NCBI GenBank assembly: GCA_006937955.1
Contig: SSNP01000015.1
Coordinates: 6,135,548-6,199,547 of the forward strand
Length of the DNA: 64,000 nt
DNA from: Pachypanchax playfairii
Taxonomy: Eukaryota; Chordata; Actinopteri; Cyprinodontiformes; Aplocheilidae
Reading direction: 5' to 3'
The notes beneath the pieces were generated by a model that did not search any database, was not told where the DNA came from, and was given only the letters and a program-made list of their open reading frames with translations. Shown here piece by piece: positions 1 to 13,150 of the stretch. The translations under genes were made by a program, and so were the position numbers. Every line of letters begins with the position of its first letter. Within the stretch, counting starts at the first letter, position 1.

Positions 1-3000
1 TTAACTTGTAACAATTGCATAAGCTGGAAAAAAGATCCAGAAAGCAATTAATTAAAAATTCTGAGGATCAAATGACAGATACTTTTGAGGAAAATAGACT
101 TTGCATAAAGTAGAACTTTCAAATAAGTAAGAAGTCTTTAAACATTCACGTCTTCACATACTTTGACTGCAGGAGAAGGAACTAAATTCTTAATGGTATA
201 ATCACACGTTTGCTTCTATAAAAGAGCATTTTAATGTCCCAGAACTTCAGAACTCCCATCTCAGCTGCTGCCTTGACATTTTCTAAAGTAATCTAACTTT
301 CCACTGCAAAGTGAAATAACCTCAGCTGTTTATTGATGCACAAATCCATGAGTGATTCTTACTTACAGTAACCTGCTCTGAAATGAAACTGTAGGCAAAA
401 CCATGTTTGATTAACATTGTTTAACTGAAAAGATGCCAAATGCTTCAAAATAAACTCGAATTATCAATAATTATGGGTTATAGTAAATTTTGGAAGGGTT
501 TTTGATTTTTTTTTTTAAATGTTATCATTTTTAGGAAGCAGAGATCATAAATGTTTTTAAAGAATTTTACTAAAAAAATCAATAATGATTCTTGGGGGGG
601 GGAAATATACCAACAGGAAGTTAATTCATATTCGTTGGTGGCTGCAGCTGGTGTTCATAAAGGAGTCGACCCTTTGGTTGCTGAAGTTTTTCCAACAGTT
701 TTTTTTTCCCCTCTTTGAGGTGGGAGCCCTGATTGCCTCATCACTGCCATCGTTTCTTGCCAAATTCAGCCTGTATCTGAAATACTTGCCAATCAATCAC
801 AGGCACAAACTTTCCCATCAAATGGATGCAGGAAGCCCACAGAGCACATCCAGATGCATTCAGAATTCAAAGAGGTTTTCCTCTGATTTTTATTTTTTCA
901 TTTCTGCTCCTCATTTTTCTTTTTTAAGATTGGCCTGAGTTTAAGAAGGCTGTATTTGACCAATCGATCCGACACCTTCAAAGCTCCTTTAACTCACGAT
1001 CATCTGCAGTCCTGTTTTATTTTCGCCAGAATTCTTTGAAACATTTCCCCCTTTTTTCTGTGAAAAATAAACCCAACTCATGTTAAAATGGATACTAATG
1101 CAGCTAACTGCAACAGTTGTCTTCATTTTACAGCACGCTTCTCTCGTCAGAGCTTTATGTGCTCCAGGTTTTGCACTGCAGCAAAAGGCCCGCGGGCAGA
1201 AATATAACTACACCAAACCTTGGCTGCATGGGGGATAAACAAACATGGGAGAGAGCATTCTCACAACATTGTTTATTCAAGAGAAGAAAAAATCAGGCTG
1301 ACTCTATCTATTCTCTTATGCAAACCAGTCGTGTTTTTAGCTATTCTCAGCTGTTTTCCCATCAAACTCTCCTTCTCCTTTTCAAAGCTTGTCAACTCTG
1401 CTTCATCAGTGTGTCAGGAATTAATAGTCAGACTTCGATTGGTTTGCCTACTCTCCTCCTCGCCGCCCCATGCAATCATCTCCTTGCCATTTCCAACTTC
1501 TCTGATGACAGATTGCTCACAGCGTTTCCCATCCTCCCTTCAGTCCTCCCTCCTTCCCTCACTCTGTCACTTTTGGCGGTCGAGAGCTTGTGTCTGTTCT
1601 CACCGCCAGAAAGTCCTGCTGATCAAGGAAAAGGTGAAAGAAACATGACCCCAGGGATTGTTGTAGGATTTTGTTTGTTTTTGCCCCGAGTGAGCTAATT
1701 TAAGCTGAGCTGGATGGTTTATGAATAACAGTGCCTCGGTTCAACATTCTTTTCTGCTTCCCTTTTGTCTTTTTTCCTTAACAAGATTATCAGAAGTGAA
1801 GGTTTTACTGTCAGGACACAATGTACCTCAGATGTCTTTGAGTTTAATAACAAGGTGAAGCTCTGACATCTGCTACATGAGAACATAAAGTTTAAGAAAT
1901 ATTATCAGTGTCTTAAAAAGCACACTGTGACAGAGAGTCTAGTAATGTTTTCTTTTATAATGAAAAAAAGAAAGTGATGCCTGTGAAAGATTTCTCAAAT
2001 TTGCTGTTTTATGCAATGTGCAGAAATGCAAAACACATGCAAATTTTGATTAAAACTGTACAAAAATCCCAAAACATTAGTTACAGAATTTTTCTAAATG
2101 TTTTGCTTGTTTTAAATATATTTTTGATTTTGATCTCTCTTTTTTTTTTTTTTTAAAGCAACTCTGATTTATGATTCTAGATGTTTTGTTTCTCATGGCT
2201 TCTACAGTTTTATCCCTACAGTCATACTCTGATTCACTGTCATACATAAGATACATGCACTCACTATTAAATTACTCCATTCATGTGCAGCTCACAGTGG
2301 TGGCATCACTGTTACACGTTTACTTTGGAAGGGGAAGTCAGGAGAAATCAGCAGCACTGTTTGCAATAGCCTGACCACTTCACTTCTCATCTGCTGAAAG
2401 CCAAAGCTCCCATTAACTGTCGCTACTGAAGCGTGAGAGTGCAGGTAGCCAGATGCTGCATGGTTATCCATTTGAGAAAAGCCCTCAAGTTTCATCAAAA
2501 AGAAAAATACTGGATGCACATGCCTCTGGAAAAACAAAGACTTGCCTCTTCTGTTTTAATCGATCCATTTGCTGCTCAGTAAATCAATCAATGGGACAAC
2601 ATATCTACAAATGTGCTAGTGTACACAACAACGTGCATGTCTGTCAAATACTATGCTGGTTTGTTATCCAATTACATGGGTCTCTTTAATTAAACTTGGA
2701 TATTGTACCAGCCTGCAGCTGCCTCCCGTTTGCCTCCACCATACGTTGTTTGTCTGTTTTTGTGCTCTTTTCAGCAGCACTTACTACCATTGACGTGCAA
2801 ATTGGCTCCATCTTGATCATCTCTTACCCTGATGCTCATTAAGTTGCAGTGTACTCAACCCAAGAAGAAGAAAAAATCTGTTTGTGCTCAGATTGGCTGC
2901 TAATTTTGCCCCATCAAGAGGCATTAATCACTTTGAGAGCACTAAGAGACAAAGTTTAGAATCGTCTGCACTTCGGGGTCAAGAGTTAAGTCAATCTGAG

Positions 3001-6000
3001 AGATTATTTCAAATTTTTACAAAAATCCTGTTTCTTATTCCTCTACTGTGCAGAAGAAGGACCTGTTTTTGTTTTGGTTTGTTTGTCTCACACAATTTTT
3101 AAAATAAAACCTAATCATCTGATCCTTTGTAACTTATTTATTCAGTGTTAGTTTCATATAGAACAACAAGACACTATGTCTTGCAAATCTTCTAACTGAG
3201 CAACAGATGTTTGATTCTCCAAATATAATCAAGCCAATATGTCAAATATTTGCCAAAAAGATTCAGTTAGTTACAGAAAGAACAGATTTTGATTAAGGCT
3301 AATTATTTCTGTTATGTAGCAATCATGCTAACAGAAAGCTTTTTGACACATCTGAACAGCGAGAGCTCTTATTCTTCAAACTGGATCCGATGTTATTATT
3401 CTGAGCACGTGGGCCAAATTTAGGAGAACAATTTCTGTGGAAGTCAGCGGAAAACTGGGACGAGTAGAAATATGTAGCAGCATTAAAAGCTCATCATGCT
3501 TATTGCTCCATAAACAGTATTTTCATTGAAGCTGCAGACAGAGTGAATCTTCAGCTTGCTATCTTTTAATACCACGTCTGCTTCCACTGTTGCTCGCTCG
3601 CTCTGTTTGCTGATGTTATTTAGTTTCATCAGCACTGCAAAATAAGCAACATCCCCAATATCCCCATTAAGTGTCAAATTATTTCTCCTTTGTGGGATAA
3701 TAGCTAGAACTTGGACAGAGTTTGGTGTGGTTTTCTGCATGTGATGCTGACAGTGATAAAGGTGCATAACTGATCATATCAAATTTTCCAGGTTTATATA
3801 TGAAAATCTGACCTGCAGCTTCAAATCATAAAAGAATCCTAATGAAATTCATGAGATAATTATTTCTGCAAATGTTCATCTCTTCACGGGCTATAGATGA
3901 AATTTTAAGATGACCCTCTATCACAACGTGCATCTATTTAACATTTGATGGTTTTTAATTATATTAATTGCAATATTTTTATCTGTGAAGGACAAAAACT
4001 GTCATAGTTGTTGTTATTCCATCACTGAGTTGAGTTAAAGGCATCAACCCAAAAACATGCATGTCAGGGGTGCTAGTGGTTTGATATAATCCATAATTTA
4101 CCAGACAGAGTGCTGAGAATGACCACATCACCTTTTACATGACTGAATGATGTATTTCTGTATTCCAGTTTATAGTCTGCAGGTCTGCTTGAGCTCAGGA
4201 TCTGAGAATTAGAAGGAAAACCTTACTATTTTAAATGTTAAGCATTGAGATCAGCATGAAAGTATCATTTATATATTTTATTGAAGTGTCAGTCTCATGT
4301 AAAGAGCTATAATTCTGCAGACTTCTGCTAATTGATGCCAGGACATAAGTTTCTTAGTACCTGACGGGATTTCCTGTGGCCGTTCTAATATTTGCTCTAT
4401 ATATCATCCATCTGTAATTAGATGAACTCACACACAGATGAACCTCTTTCAGAACCTGAGCGGTGGCAGTAATTTATATGCGTTCCCCCTCGGAATCATT
4501 TCTGTTCTGTGACAACTGTAATCTTATTTCATAGCAGCTGCCTGACTGTTTTATTAATTTTATTTAACATTCAGCTACATGCTGGTTGGGTTTGCATAAA
4601 GCCTGGTGCCCATTAAATACTGGACTTGCTGCTTTAATCAACATGAACCACAGGGGGAGGTACTTGAATCAGAATTTTTCTGAAAGGATTTTATACATCA
4701 GAAACAAAGGTCTGAATGTGAAATCAATTTTCAGTTTTTAAAGCAATATTACACAATCACATTTAAAAAGAATAAAAAACATCTTAAAACAAAATTTTTT
4801 CTGCAAAACACAATTGGTTTGTAGTCTTTCTTTTTCAAATCTATTTAAAATGATCAATCTATAAATTTTAATAGTGTGATTGAAAAAACAAATGGATGAG
4901 CACCATGTGGTTTGACGAGGATGAGAAAAGCTTCATGTATTTTTTGTCCAGAGATTTGACACTGTGATCAGTCGGTTTGCTGCTTTGCTTTAACTTGATG
5001 TCCCTTCTGTGAGGAAAAAGGCAAAAATTCCTCTAGCGAGATGTGAACAAATTAAACTTTTATTAAATCTGATCTGTGGCTGCTGAAGCTTAAATGTCAA
5101 AGGTTTTGCCTTAACAAACTTTGAAACTCTAATTGAATCAAAAAAATAAACTGAATTAAAGATTCTGTAGCTGAACACGTGGAAATGAATCATTGTTGAC
5201 ATTCATTTCTCTGTTGTGAAGAACTAAAAATTACAAATAAAATACAGAGTTTCTGGTTTATGAATTTACAACAAGACAAGTCAGCTGACCAAGTCTGAGT
5301 GCAGATAGTTATGTCATTTTATCAACTGGTAACTTTGTTCATCCAGTTAAATGCAGTTACGTATCAGCAAATTAAAACCCCTTATAGTACGTCACTTGAG
5401 TTATTTTTGAGGCATGAAATGATCTTTTGAAGCTGAAGCTGAGAAAGATCCAGTAAACACAGTTAATGCTGCAAATGGCCCTAGTACAACAAAAGGGTGA
5501 CCTACCTCAGTGGACCTAAGAACCACAAAGTGGTCCCCTGCAGTTAATCACAGGGATGAAATCAGGAACAGTTCTGGACCTTTTCTTTTAAAATTCACCT
5601 CATTCCCCTCTTATATGACTGCAAGATTTAATCCTGAAGAGGAATTGATGTTTTCTGCTTCTTGGAGTAGAAGACCAACACGCCTTTGACTTCAATCAGC
5701 AAAAATAGTCAAAAATCGATTGTTAAATCTCATATTCTGCATCTTCTGTTGTGATCAGATCATTCAAATGCAGTAAAAGTAACTATTTAAAATATGGAAT
5801 CAGTTTTATAAAATAACTATTCAGACATGTGAGATGTTCATCTCAATAGATATTTTATGTCCTCTTACCTGCCGGTACTAGAGGTGTGATTCACTTCCTG
5901 TAACTGATTCTTCATAGGGGCAAAGCTGACCTCATGCAACACATTTCTGCATATTAAAAACTTCAACAGTTAGAATTTATTTCTATATTAGCTCACTTGA

Positions 6001-6238
6001 TTGTAAAACTAGGTTGTTAAAAGCCAAACTCACATATTTGCACTCCTTTGCACATTTGGACACTAAATTCTCCTCGAGCAGAAGCTGAAAGCTGAGAGGT
6101 CAAATATAGGACAATCTCTGTGATCATCAATCTGCAGTGGAGGGACTTAATTTTGCACAGTTGTAAATGTGTCCTTCGAGACAGAGCGCGGGCATCACTG
6201 AGGAAATGAGACTGACGGCATGAAAGCAGAAAATTGCC
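1..6238. other. Non-coding stretch, no gene recognised
   Basis: AT-rich DNA with stops in all frames apart from short chance frames. The longest open stretch (1117-1698, plus strand, with a second overlapping open frame at 1220-1648) is pyrimidine-rich, which by itself depletes stop codons, and its translation resembles no family I know. I see no clear splice-bounded exon, RNA gene or mobile element. Homopolymer T runs occur near 509-518 and 2139-2154. The part at about 4430-4680 is less AT-rich and is discussed as a candidate conserved element. It is most likely intron or intergenic sequence of a fish genome. Confidence 0.6.
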
Positions 6239-9200
6239 TGTGAGACAATAAAAAAGTTTAAAGGGGAAAAAGGCTGAGATGGAGGAGGAGTTGCTTTTAA
6301 AGCATGAGAGCAGAGACAGGGGACTGAAAACAGAATAGTGTTGTTTACTTCAGTGCACTCCAAATTAAATACGTCTTGGCTCGTGCTCCTTTCTGCACAC
6401 GCCTGACACACACCTGCGTTTTCCAGACAGCATGAATTTCAAAGCTGTTGAAAAGGTCTATTAGCAACAAGTTTGATAAACAGATTCCAATCTCGTCACA
6501 GTCAGGTGGTTTTATTCTGGACTTGATGTAAAAGCAGTCCAAGGAGGGGAATCAAACATTTATACATTGTTTTTTAAATGTTAATGGTTTGTCTTTCTTT
6601 TCTAGAGTAACTTTGTTTTCAACATAAACATTTTATGATTTTACTTTTCTTCCATCAAGGAAATTGATTTAAACAAGCTCTATAAAGTTCTTTAAAGTTT
6701 GATGTAATTTGATTTAACCTCCTTAGAAGTTTGACTCAATCACATCCTTCCAACAAAGTGATAATCTAACTTTTAATTCTTCAGCCCGGAGCTGAAGCTC
6801 ATAGTGGAGATACGTCATGTTTAAAAGTACAAGCTGAACTGCTCGGACGGTGTGTTCACTGCCTGCTATGTGTTCTGTAAATATTAGCTACAGCTTGGAA
6901 GACGGTTCTCAGTTAATAAGTATAGTTAATGTTATTGTAAACTGATTTCTGCCACCAGAGTAACAAGTTCCAGGAAGCGTGACAACACAGAAGTAAATCC
7001 TCATGACACCAGATCAGTGTTCAATTATTTTAATGAGAGTTACTGATTGTTGTAATGAAACCTTCATCAACACATCTGGACTATCATTGTGAAATTGATT
7101 TTGTCAGTGCACATCTGTAGGACAAGTACAGTGTGAGTTAAAAAGTGAGCTCTCTCCTCATCACATTGACATATTTAAACAGAACAACATGTAATATTTA
7201 AAACTGTTATAGATAAATATTTCCCACTAATTTCAAGGCTCAAAGGGATTAGTTGGATATTTTGCAACATAAAAGTTAAGCTAATGTTTTTTTATTCTTT
7301 TCCTTTTTAATTTGTCTCAGAAATAAAAGTAATTCAGGAAGTTATTGACAATCCTTGTTGCCCTTCACTTCAGAACTGCAAACATCTAAAGAATCAAAAA
7401 CTGACTGAATAAATATTGTTTTGGTTGTTTTTTTTTATTATTATTTTTAATTCACCCCTGATTATACAATGTTTTGTCAAGGTGAGTAAGGAGGCATGAC
7501 AGGAATATGTGCAGAAATGTCTCTGATGTGTTAACATAACTGGATTTTTCTGTTGAGTAAAAGAGTGGAACTTTATTTTTTGTAAACGTATGAATGTATA
7601 ACAGTGAAGGTCTTTGTAGAACCAAAGTGAATGGGTGTGTTATTACAGTTTATACAGTTTGTATTATAAAACAGCAGGAACCTTTAGTCACATGATATAA
7701 CAGTATATCTCTAATCTTCAAGGAAAAGAGTCTCAGTTTGTGCAGCTGATTTGTTTTTATGTCACTGTGGTTATTTTAGGTCCACTTTGGGGACATATTT
7801 GTGTTTTAAGTACTTTAAAAATAGGTATTAGGGAATTTTTTTGATGATCCTGGACTGTGTTAAAATTGGAGTTTAAGCTCCATGCACATGTTGCACTGAA
7901 CGACACAACTGACGTTTGCCATGTTTCACCTTAATAAAAAAATGTTAAATAGATTTTTATAAACATCCTGTTAATGTCCTTTAAATTTTGTTTATCAAAT
8001 GAAAATTAAGTGATACTGCAACAGGTGCTGCAGGAGTGGGAACAGCTCATGTTTTATAATTTCTTATTTTTCAATCTTGACAAGCATTTTGAAACTAATT
8101 CTAACTTCTGGATGTTAAAACAGTCTGACTGCTGAAAACTGGTGGTAGTTCAGTTCTGTTGTGTAAGGATAACTTCAACCCTTTAAGACTACGCTAGCTG
8201 CATTAATCAGAAATTGCTCTGAAGTACCAGGACATCTGTCCACTAATGTCACAGTACTTGCATTTGTTAGTTATTAAACAGGTTTAGCAGTGAAAGAAAT
8301 CTGTTTACAGTCTGGTTGGTGTGATTGAAGTCCACTGCAGCAAATTCAGCTTTAAAATAAAGAGGAAAAGCTTTATTTTTGTAAACCTAGTTTAGGTGTG
8401 TGTGTACTTGTACACATACAGTTAGATGTCAGAAGGTTAATGTGGTCATCAAAAGACAGAATTTGACAAAGTAAAGGTTCATTACGCTCTTATTTTTCTA
8501 TTTGTTTTAATGTTTTGACCCTGTAGTTGTTGAACTTGTTACATTTCAGCCTGATTGAATGAACTTCCTCCGTTTCAAACTGGTTTCTATGTTTAATTAC
8601 ATGTTTGTGCTGCTAAGGCTTCCTCCCTGGAACAATTCAGACAAACCAATAAACTGGTGGATAAAAAGTCACGTCTGTGATGAAAACAAAAGCATCAATT
8701 CAGAAAGAGCTCATTATGTCTGGGTTTCTAGACACAGAGTTGTAAACATTTCCAGCCACAAACACTGTTTGATCACTTCACCACTTTTTAATGTTGCTTT
8801 TTAACATATTTAACCCCATCATGTCTCCCTCATTGAGAAGGTTAAATAGCTGCTTGTTAATTGTCTCTGCACTTTTTTTTACAGCCATCCATCTCTTATC
8901 CACCTCAGGGGAAATCAGGTCATTATCCAGAGCTGTTGGCTCCTCCTACATCTGCAGCTTTTATTTCAGGCCTAGTGCACAGATAATATCAGATTATCAA
9001 TTTACTGTTGTTGCTGCCTGCAAAACAAATGATGCTACAAAGTGCTGCTATTTCACTGCCTTCCAATCAGCATCATCATTTTTGTGGATAAACTGTGTCT
9101 GCTAACATATGTTTAACCTTATGGTCTGCAATTTAAAACTCACTTTTATATTGTTTATATCCAACTTTGTGTGCGCGTGCACATGTGTGTGTGCATGTGG

Positions 9201-9684
9201 ATATTTCAACATTAATTCTGTAATCAAGCTCATAATGGATCATCCTAATCGCAGCGTATTTTTAATGAATGACCAAACGGTGAAGGCTATCTTTAGAATG
9301 ACGATGCTTAAAGCTTAATTAGTTTCAACATGGCACAAATTGACATGCTATCTAATGTCACACCCTTTATCAGGATAGGCTCATTATTTCCAGCCTAAAA
9401 AAAAAAAAGAAATATTAGGACTGTGCTCTGTCTGAGGGGGAAATGACTTGTGAAAGGTAGATTCATGACTGTGCAGAAATAGCTGGAAAACTGAAAGTGC
9501 AGCTATATGGAGGTCTCACATCAAAGCCACTCCTTCAGAAGCAGCCATTATATCCCAGTCAGTAAAACTGAGGTATTTTATGGGGATTGCACAGACACTG
9601 CACACCCTGCACCTCTTTCTTTCATGATATCCTTTTCCTTTAATCTTTCCTCTCTCCGAGTTAATCATCCTATGGCTGATGGAG
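6239..9684. repeat. First copy of a 3,446-base direct duplication, ending at an N gap
   Basis: This block recurs at 9695-13140 at a constant offset of 3,456 bases (3,446 plus the 10 N). Spot checks along its length agree base for base, including a run of 12 A near 9397-9408 and the T runs near 7430. The frames at 8559-8804, 8791-9105 and 9109-9318 translate identically in both copies. The right edge coincides exactly with the N gap. The content is non-coding as far as I can tell; the small frames are probably chance. The simplest reading is the end of one contig that overlaps the start of the next, so this is likely an artefact and not a biological tandem duplication. Confidence 0.95.
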
Positions 9685-9694
9685 NNNNNNNNNN
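9685..9694. other. Assembly gap (10 N)
   Basis: Ten consecutive unknown bases form the junction between the two identical 3,446-base blocks. A short round-number gap like this usually marks a scaffold join of unknown size. Because the same sequence lies on both sides in the same orientation, the true gap size may be negative, meaning the contigs overlap. Confidence 0.99.
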
Positions 9695-12600
9695 TGTGAG
9701 ACAATAAAAAAGTTTAAAGGGGAAAAAGGCTGAGATGGAGGAGGAGTTGCTTTTAAAGCATGAGAGCAGAGACAGGGGACTGAAAACAGAATAGTGTTGT
9801 TTACTTCAGTGCACTCCAAATTAAATACGTCTTGGCTCGTGCTCCTTTCTGCACACGCCTGACACACACCTGCGTTTTCCAGACAGCATGAATTTCAAAG
9901 CTGTTGAAAAGGTCTATTAGCAACAAGTTTGATAAACAGATTCCAATCTCGTCACAGTCAGGTGGTTTTATTCTGGACTTGATGTAAAAGCAGTCCAAGG
10001 AGGGGAATCAAACATTTATACATTGTTTTTTAAATGTTAATGGTTTGTCTTTCTTTTCTAGAGTAACTTTGTTTTCAACATAAACATTTTATGATTTTAC
10101 TTTTCTTCCATCAAGGAAATTGATTTAAACAAGCTCTATAAAGTTCTTTAAAGTTTGATGTAATTTGATTTAACCTCCTTAGAAGTTTGACTCAATCACA
10201 TCCTTCCAACAAAGTGATAATCTAACTTTTAATTCTTCAGCCCGGAGCTGAAGCTCATAGTGGAGATACGTCATGTTTAAAAGTACAAGCTGAACTGCTC
10301 GGACGGTGTGTTCACTGCCTGCTATGTGTTCTGTAAATATTAGCTACAGCTTGGAAGACGGTTCTCAGTTAATAAGTATAGTTAATGTTATTGTAAACTG
10401 ATTTCTGCCACCAGAGTAACAAGTTCCAGGAAGCGTGACAACACAGAAGTAAATCCTCATGACACCAGATCAGTGTTCAATTATTTTAATGAGAGTTACT
10501 GATTGTTGTAATGAAACCTTCATCAACACATCTGGACTATCATTGTGAAATTGATTTTGTCAGTGCACATCTGTAGGACAAGTACAGTGTGAGTTAAAAA
10601 GTGAGCTCTCTCCTCATCACATTGACATATTTAAACAGAACAACATGTAATATTTAAAACTGTTATAGATAAATATTTCCCACTAATTTCAAGGCTCAAA
10701 GGGATTAGTTGGATATTTTGCAACATAAAAGTTAAGCTAATGTTTTTTTATTCTTTTCCTTTTTAATTTGTCTCAGAAATAAAAGTAATTCAGGAAGTTA
10801 TTGACAATCCTTGTTGCCCTTCACTTCAGAACTGCAAACATCTAAAGAATCAAAAACTGACTGAATAAATATTGTTTTGGTTGTTTTTTTTTATTATTAT
10901 TTTTAATTCACCCCTGATTATACAATGTTTTGTCAAGGTGAGTAAGGAGGCATGACAGGAATATGTGCAGAAATGTCTCTGATGTGTTAACATAACTGGA
11001 TTTTTCTGTTGAGTAAAAGAGTGGAACTTTATTTTTTGTAAACGTATGAATGTATAACAGTGAAGGTCTTTGTAGAACCAAAGTGAATGGGTGTGTTATT
11101 ACAGTTTATACAGTTTGTATTATAAAACAGCAGGAACCTTTAGTCACATGATATAACAGTATATCTCTAATCTTCAAGGAAAAGAGTCTCAGTTTGTGCA
11201 GCTGATTTGTTTTTATGTCACTGTGGTTATTTTAGGTCCACTTTGGGGACATATTTGTGTTTTAAGTACTTTAAAAATAGGTATTAGGGAATTTTTTTGA
11301 TGATCCTGGACTGTGTTAAAATTGGAGTTTAAGCTCCATGCACATGTTGCACTGAACGACACAACTGACGTTTGCCATGTTTCACCTTAATAAAAAAATG
11401 TTAAATAGATTTTTATAAACATCCTGTTAATGTCCTTTAAATTTTGTTTATCAAATGAAAATTAAGTGATACTGCAACAGGTGCTGCAGGAGTGGGAACA
11501 GCTCATGTTTTATAATTTCTTATTTTTCAATCTTGACAAGCATTTTGAAACTAATTCTAACTTCTGGATGTTAAAACAGTCTGACTGCTGAAAACTGGTG
11601 GTAGTTCAGTTCTGTTGTGTAAGGATAACTTCAACCCTTTAAGACTACGCTAGCTGCATTAATCAGAAATTGCTCTGAAGTACCAGGACATCTGTCCACT
11701 AATGTCACAGTACTTGCATTTGTTAGTTATTAAACAGGTTTAGCAGTGAAAGAAATCTGTTTACAGTCTGGTTGGTGTGATTGAAGTCCACTGCAGCAAA
11801 TTCAGCTTTAAAATAAAGAGGAAAAGCTTTATTTTTGTAAACCTAGTTTAGGTGTGTGTGTACTTGTACACATACAGTTAGATGTCAGAAGGTTAATGTG
11901 GTCATCAAAAGACAGAATTTGACAAAGTAAAGGTTCATTACGCTCTTATTTTTCTATTTGTTTTAATGTTTTGACCCTGTAGTTGTTGAACTTGTTACAT
12001 TTCAGCCTGATTGAATGAACTTCCTCCGTTTCAAACTGGTTTCTATGTTTAATTACATGTTTGTGCTGCTAAGGCTTCCTCCCTGGAACAATTCAGACAA
12101 ACCAATAAACTGGTGGATAAAAAGTCACGTCTGTGATGAAAACAAAAGCATCAATTCAGAAAGAGCTCATTATGTCTGGGTTTCTAGACACAGAGTTGTA
12201 AACATTTCCAGCCACAAACACTGTTTGATCACTTCACCACTTTTTAATGTTGCTTTTTAACATATTTAACCCCATCATGTCTCCCTCATTGAGAAGGTTA
12301 AATAGCTGCTTGTTAATTGTCTCTGCACTTTTTTTTACAGCCATCCATCTCTTATCCACCTCAGGGGAAATCAGGTCATTATCCAGAGCTGTTGGCTCCT
12401 CCTACATCTGCAGCTTTTATTTCAGGCCTAGTGCACAGATAATATCAGATTATCAATTTACTGTTGTTGCTGCCTGCAAAACAAATGATGCTACAAAGTG
12501 CTGCTATTTCACTGCCTTCCAATCAGCATCATCATTTTTGTGGATAAACTGTGTCTGCTAACATATGTTTAACCTTATGGTCTGCAATTTAAAACTCACT

Positions 12601-13140
12601 TTTATATTGTTTATATCCAACTTTGTGTGCGCGTGCACATGTGTGTGTGCATGTGGATATTTCAACATTAATTCTGTAATCAAGCTCATAATGGATCATC
12701 CTAATCGCAGCGTATTTTTAATGAATGACCAAACGGTGAAGGCTATCTTTAGAATGACGATGCTTAAAGCTTAATTAGTTTCAACATGGCACAAATTGAC
12801 ATGCTATCTAATGTCACACCCTTTATCAGGATAGGCTCATTATTTCCAGCCTAAAAAAAAAAAAGAAATATTAGGACTGTGCTCTGTCTGAGGGGGAAAT
12901 GACTTGTGAAAGGTAGATTCATGACTGTGCAGAAATAGCTGGAAAACTGAAAGTGCAGCTATATGGAGGTCTCACATCAAAGCCACTCCTTCAGAAGCAG
13001 CCATTATATCCCAGTCAGTAAAACTGAGGTATTTTATGGGGATTGCACAGACACTGCACACCCTGCACCTCTTTCTTTCATGATATCCTTTTCCTTTAAT
13101 CTTTCCTCTCTCCGAGTTAATCATCCTATGGCTGATGGAG
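9695..13140. repeat. Second copy of the 3,446-base direct duplication, starting at the N gap
   Basis: Same sequence as 6239-9684, beginning immediately after the N run. After 13140 the sequence runs on into unique DNA, where copy one is cut off by the gap. Likewise the sequence before 6239 is unique and has no match before 9695. The pattern of left flank, overlap, gap, overlap, right flank is what two unmerged overlapping contigs produce. Identity with no net insertion or deletion argues against an old duplication. Confidence 0.95.
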
Positions 13141-13150
13141 TTTTTGAGAT

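Noticed and set aside
8559..9318. Three consecutive open frames (81, 104 and 69 codons), repeated identically at 12015-12774
   Set aside because: Their identity only reflects the duplicated block. They have no splice sites, overlap or abut by chance, and resemble no family.
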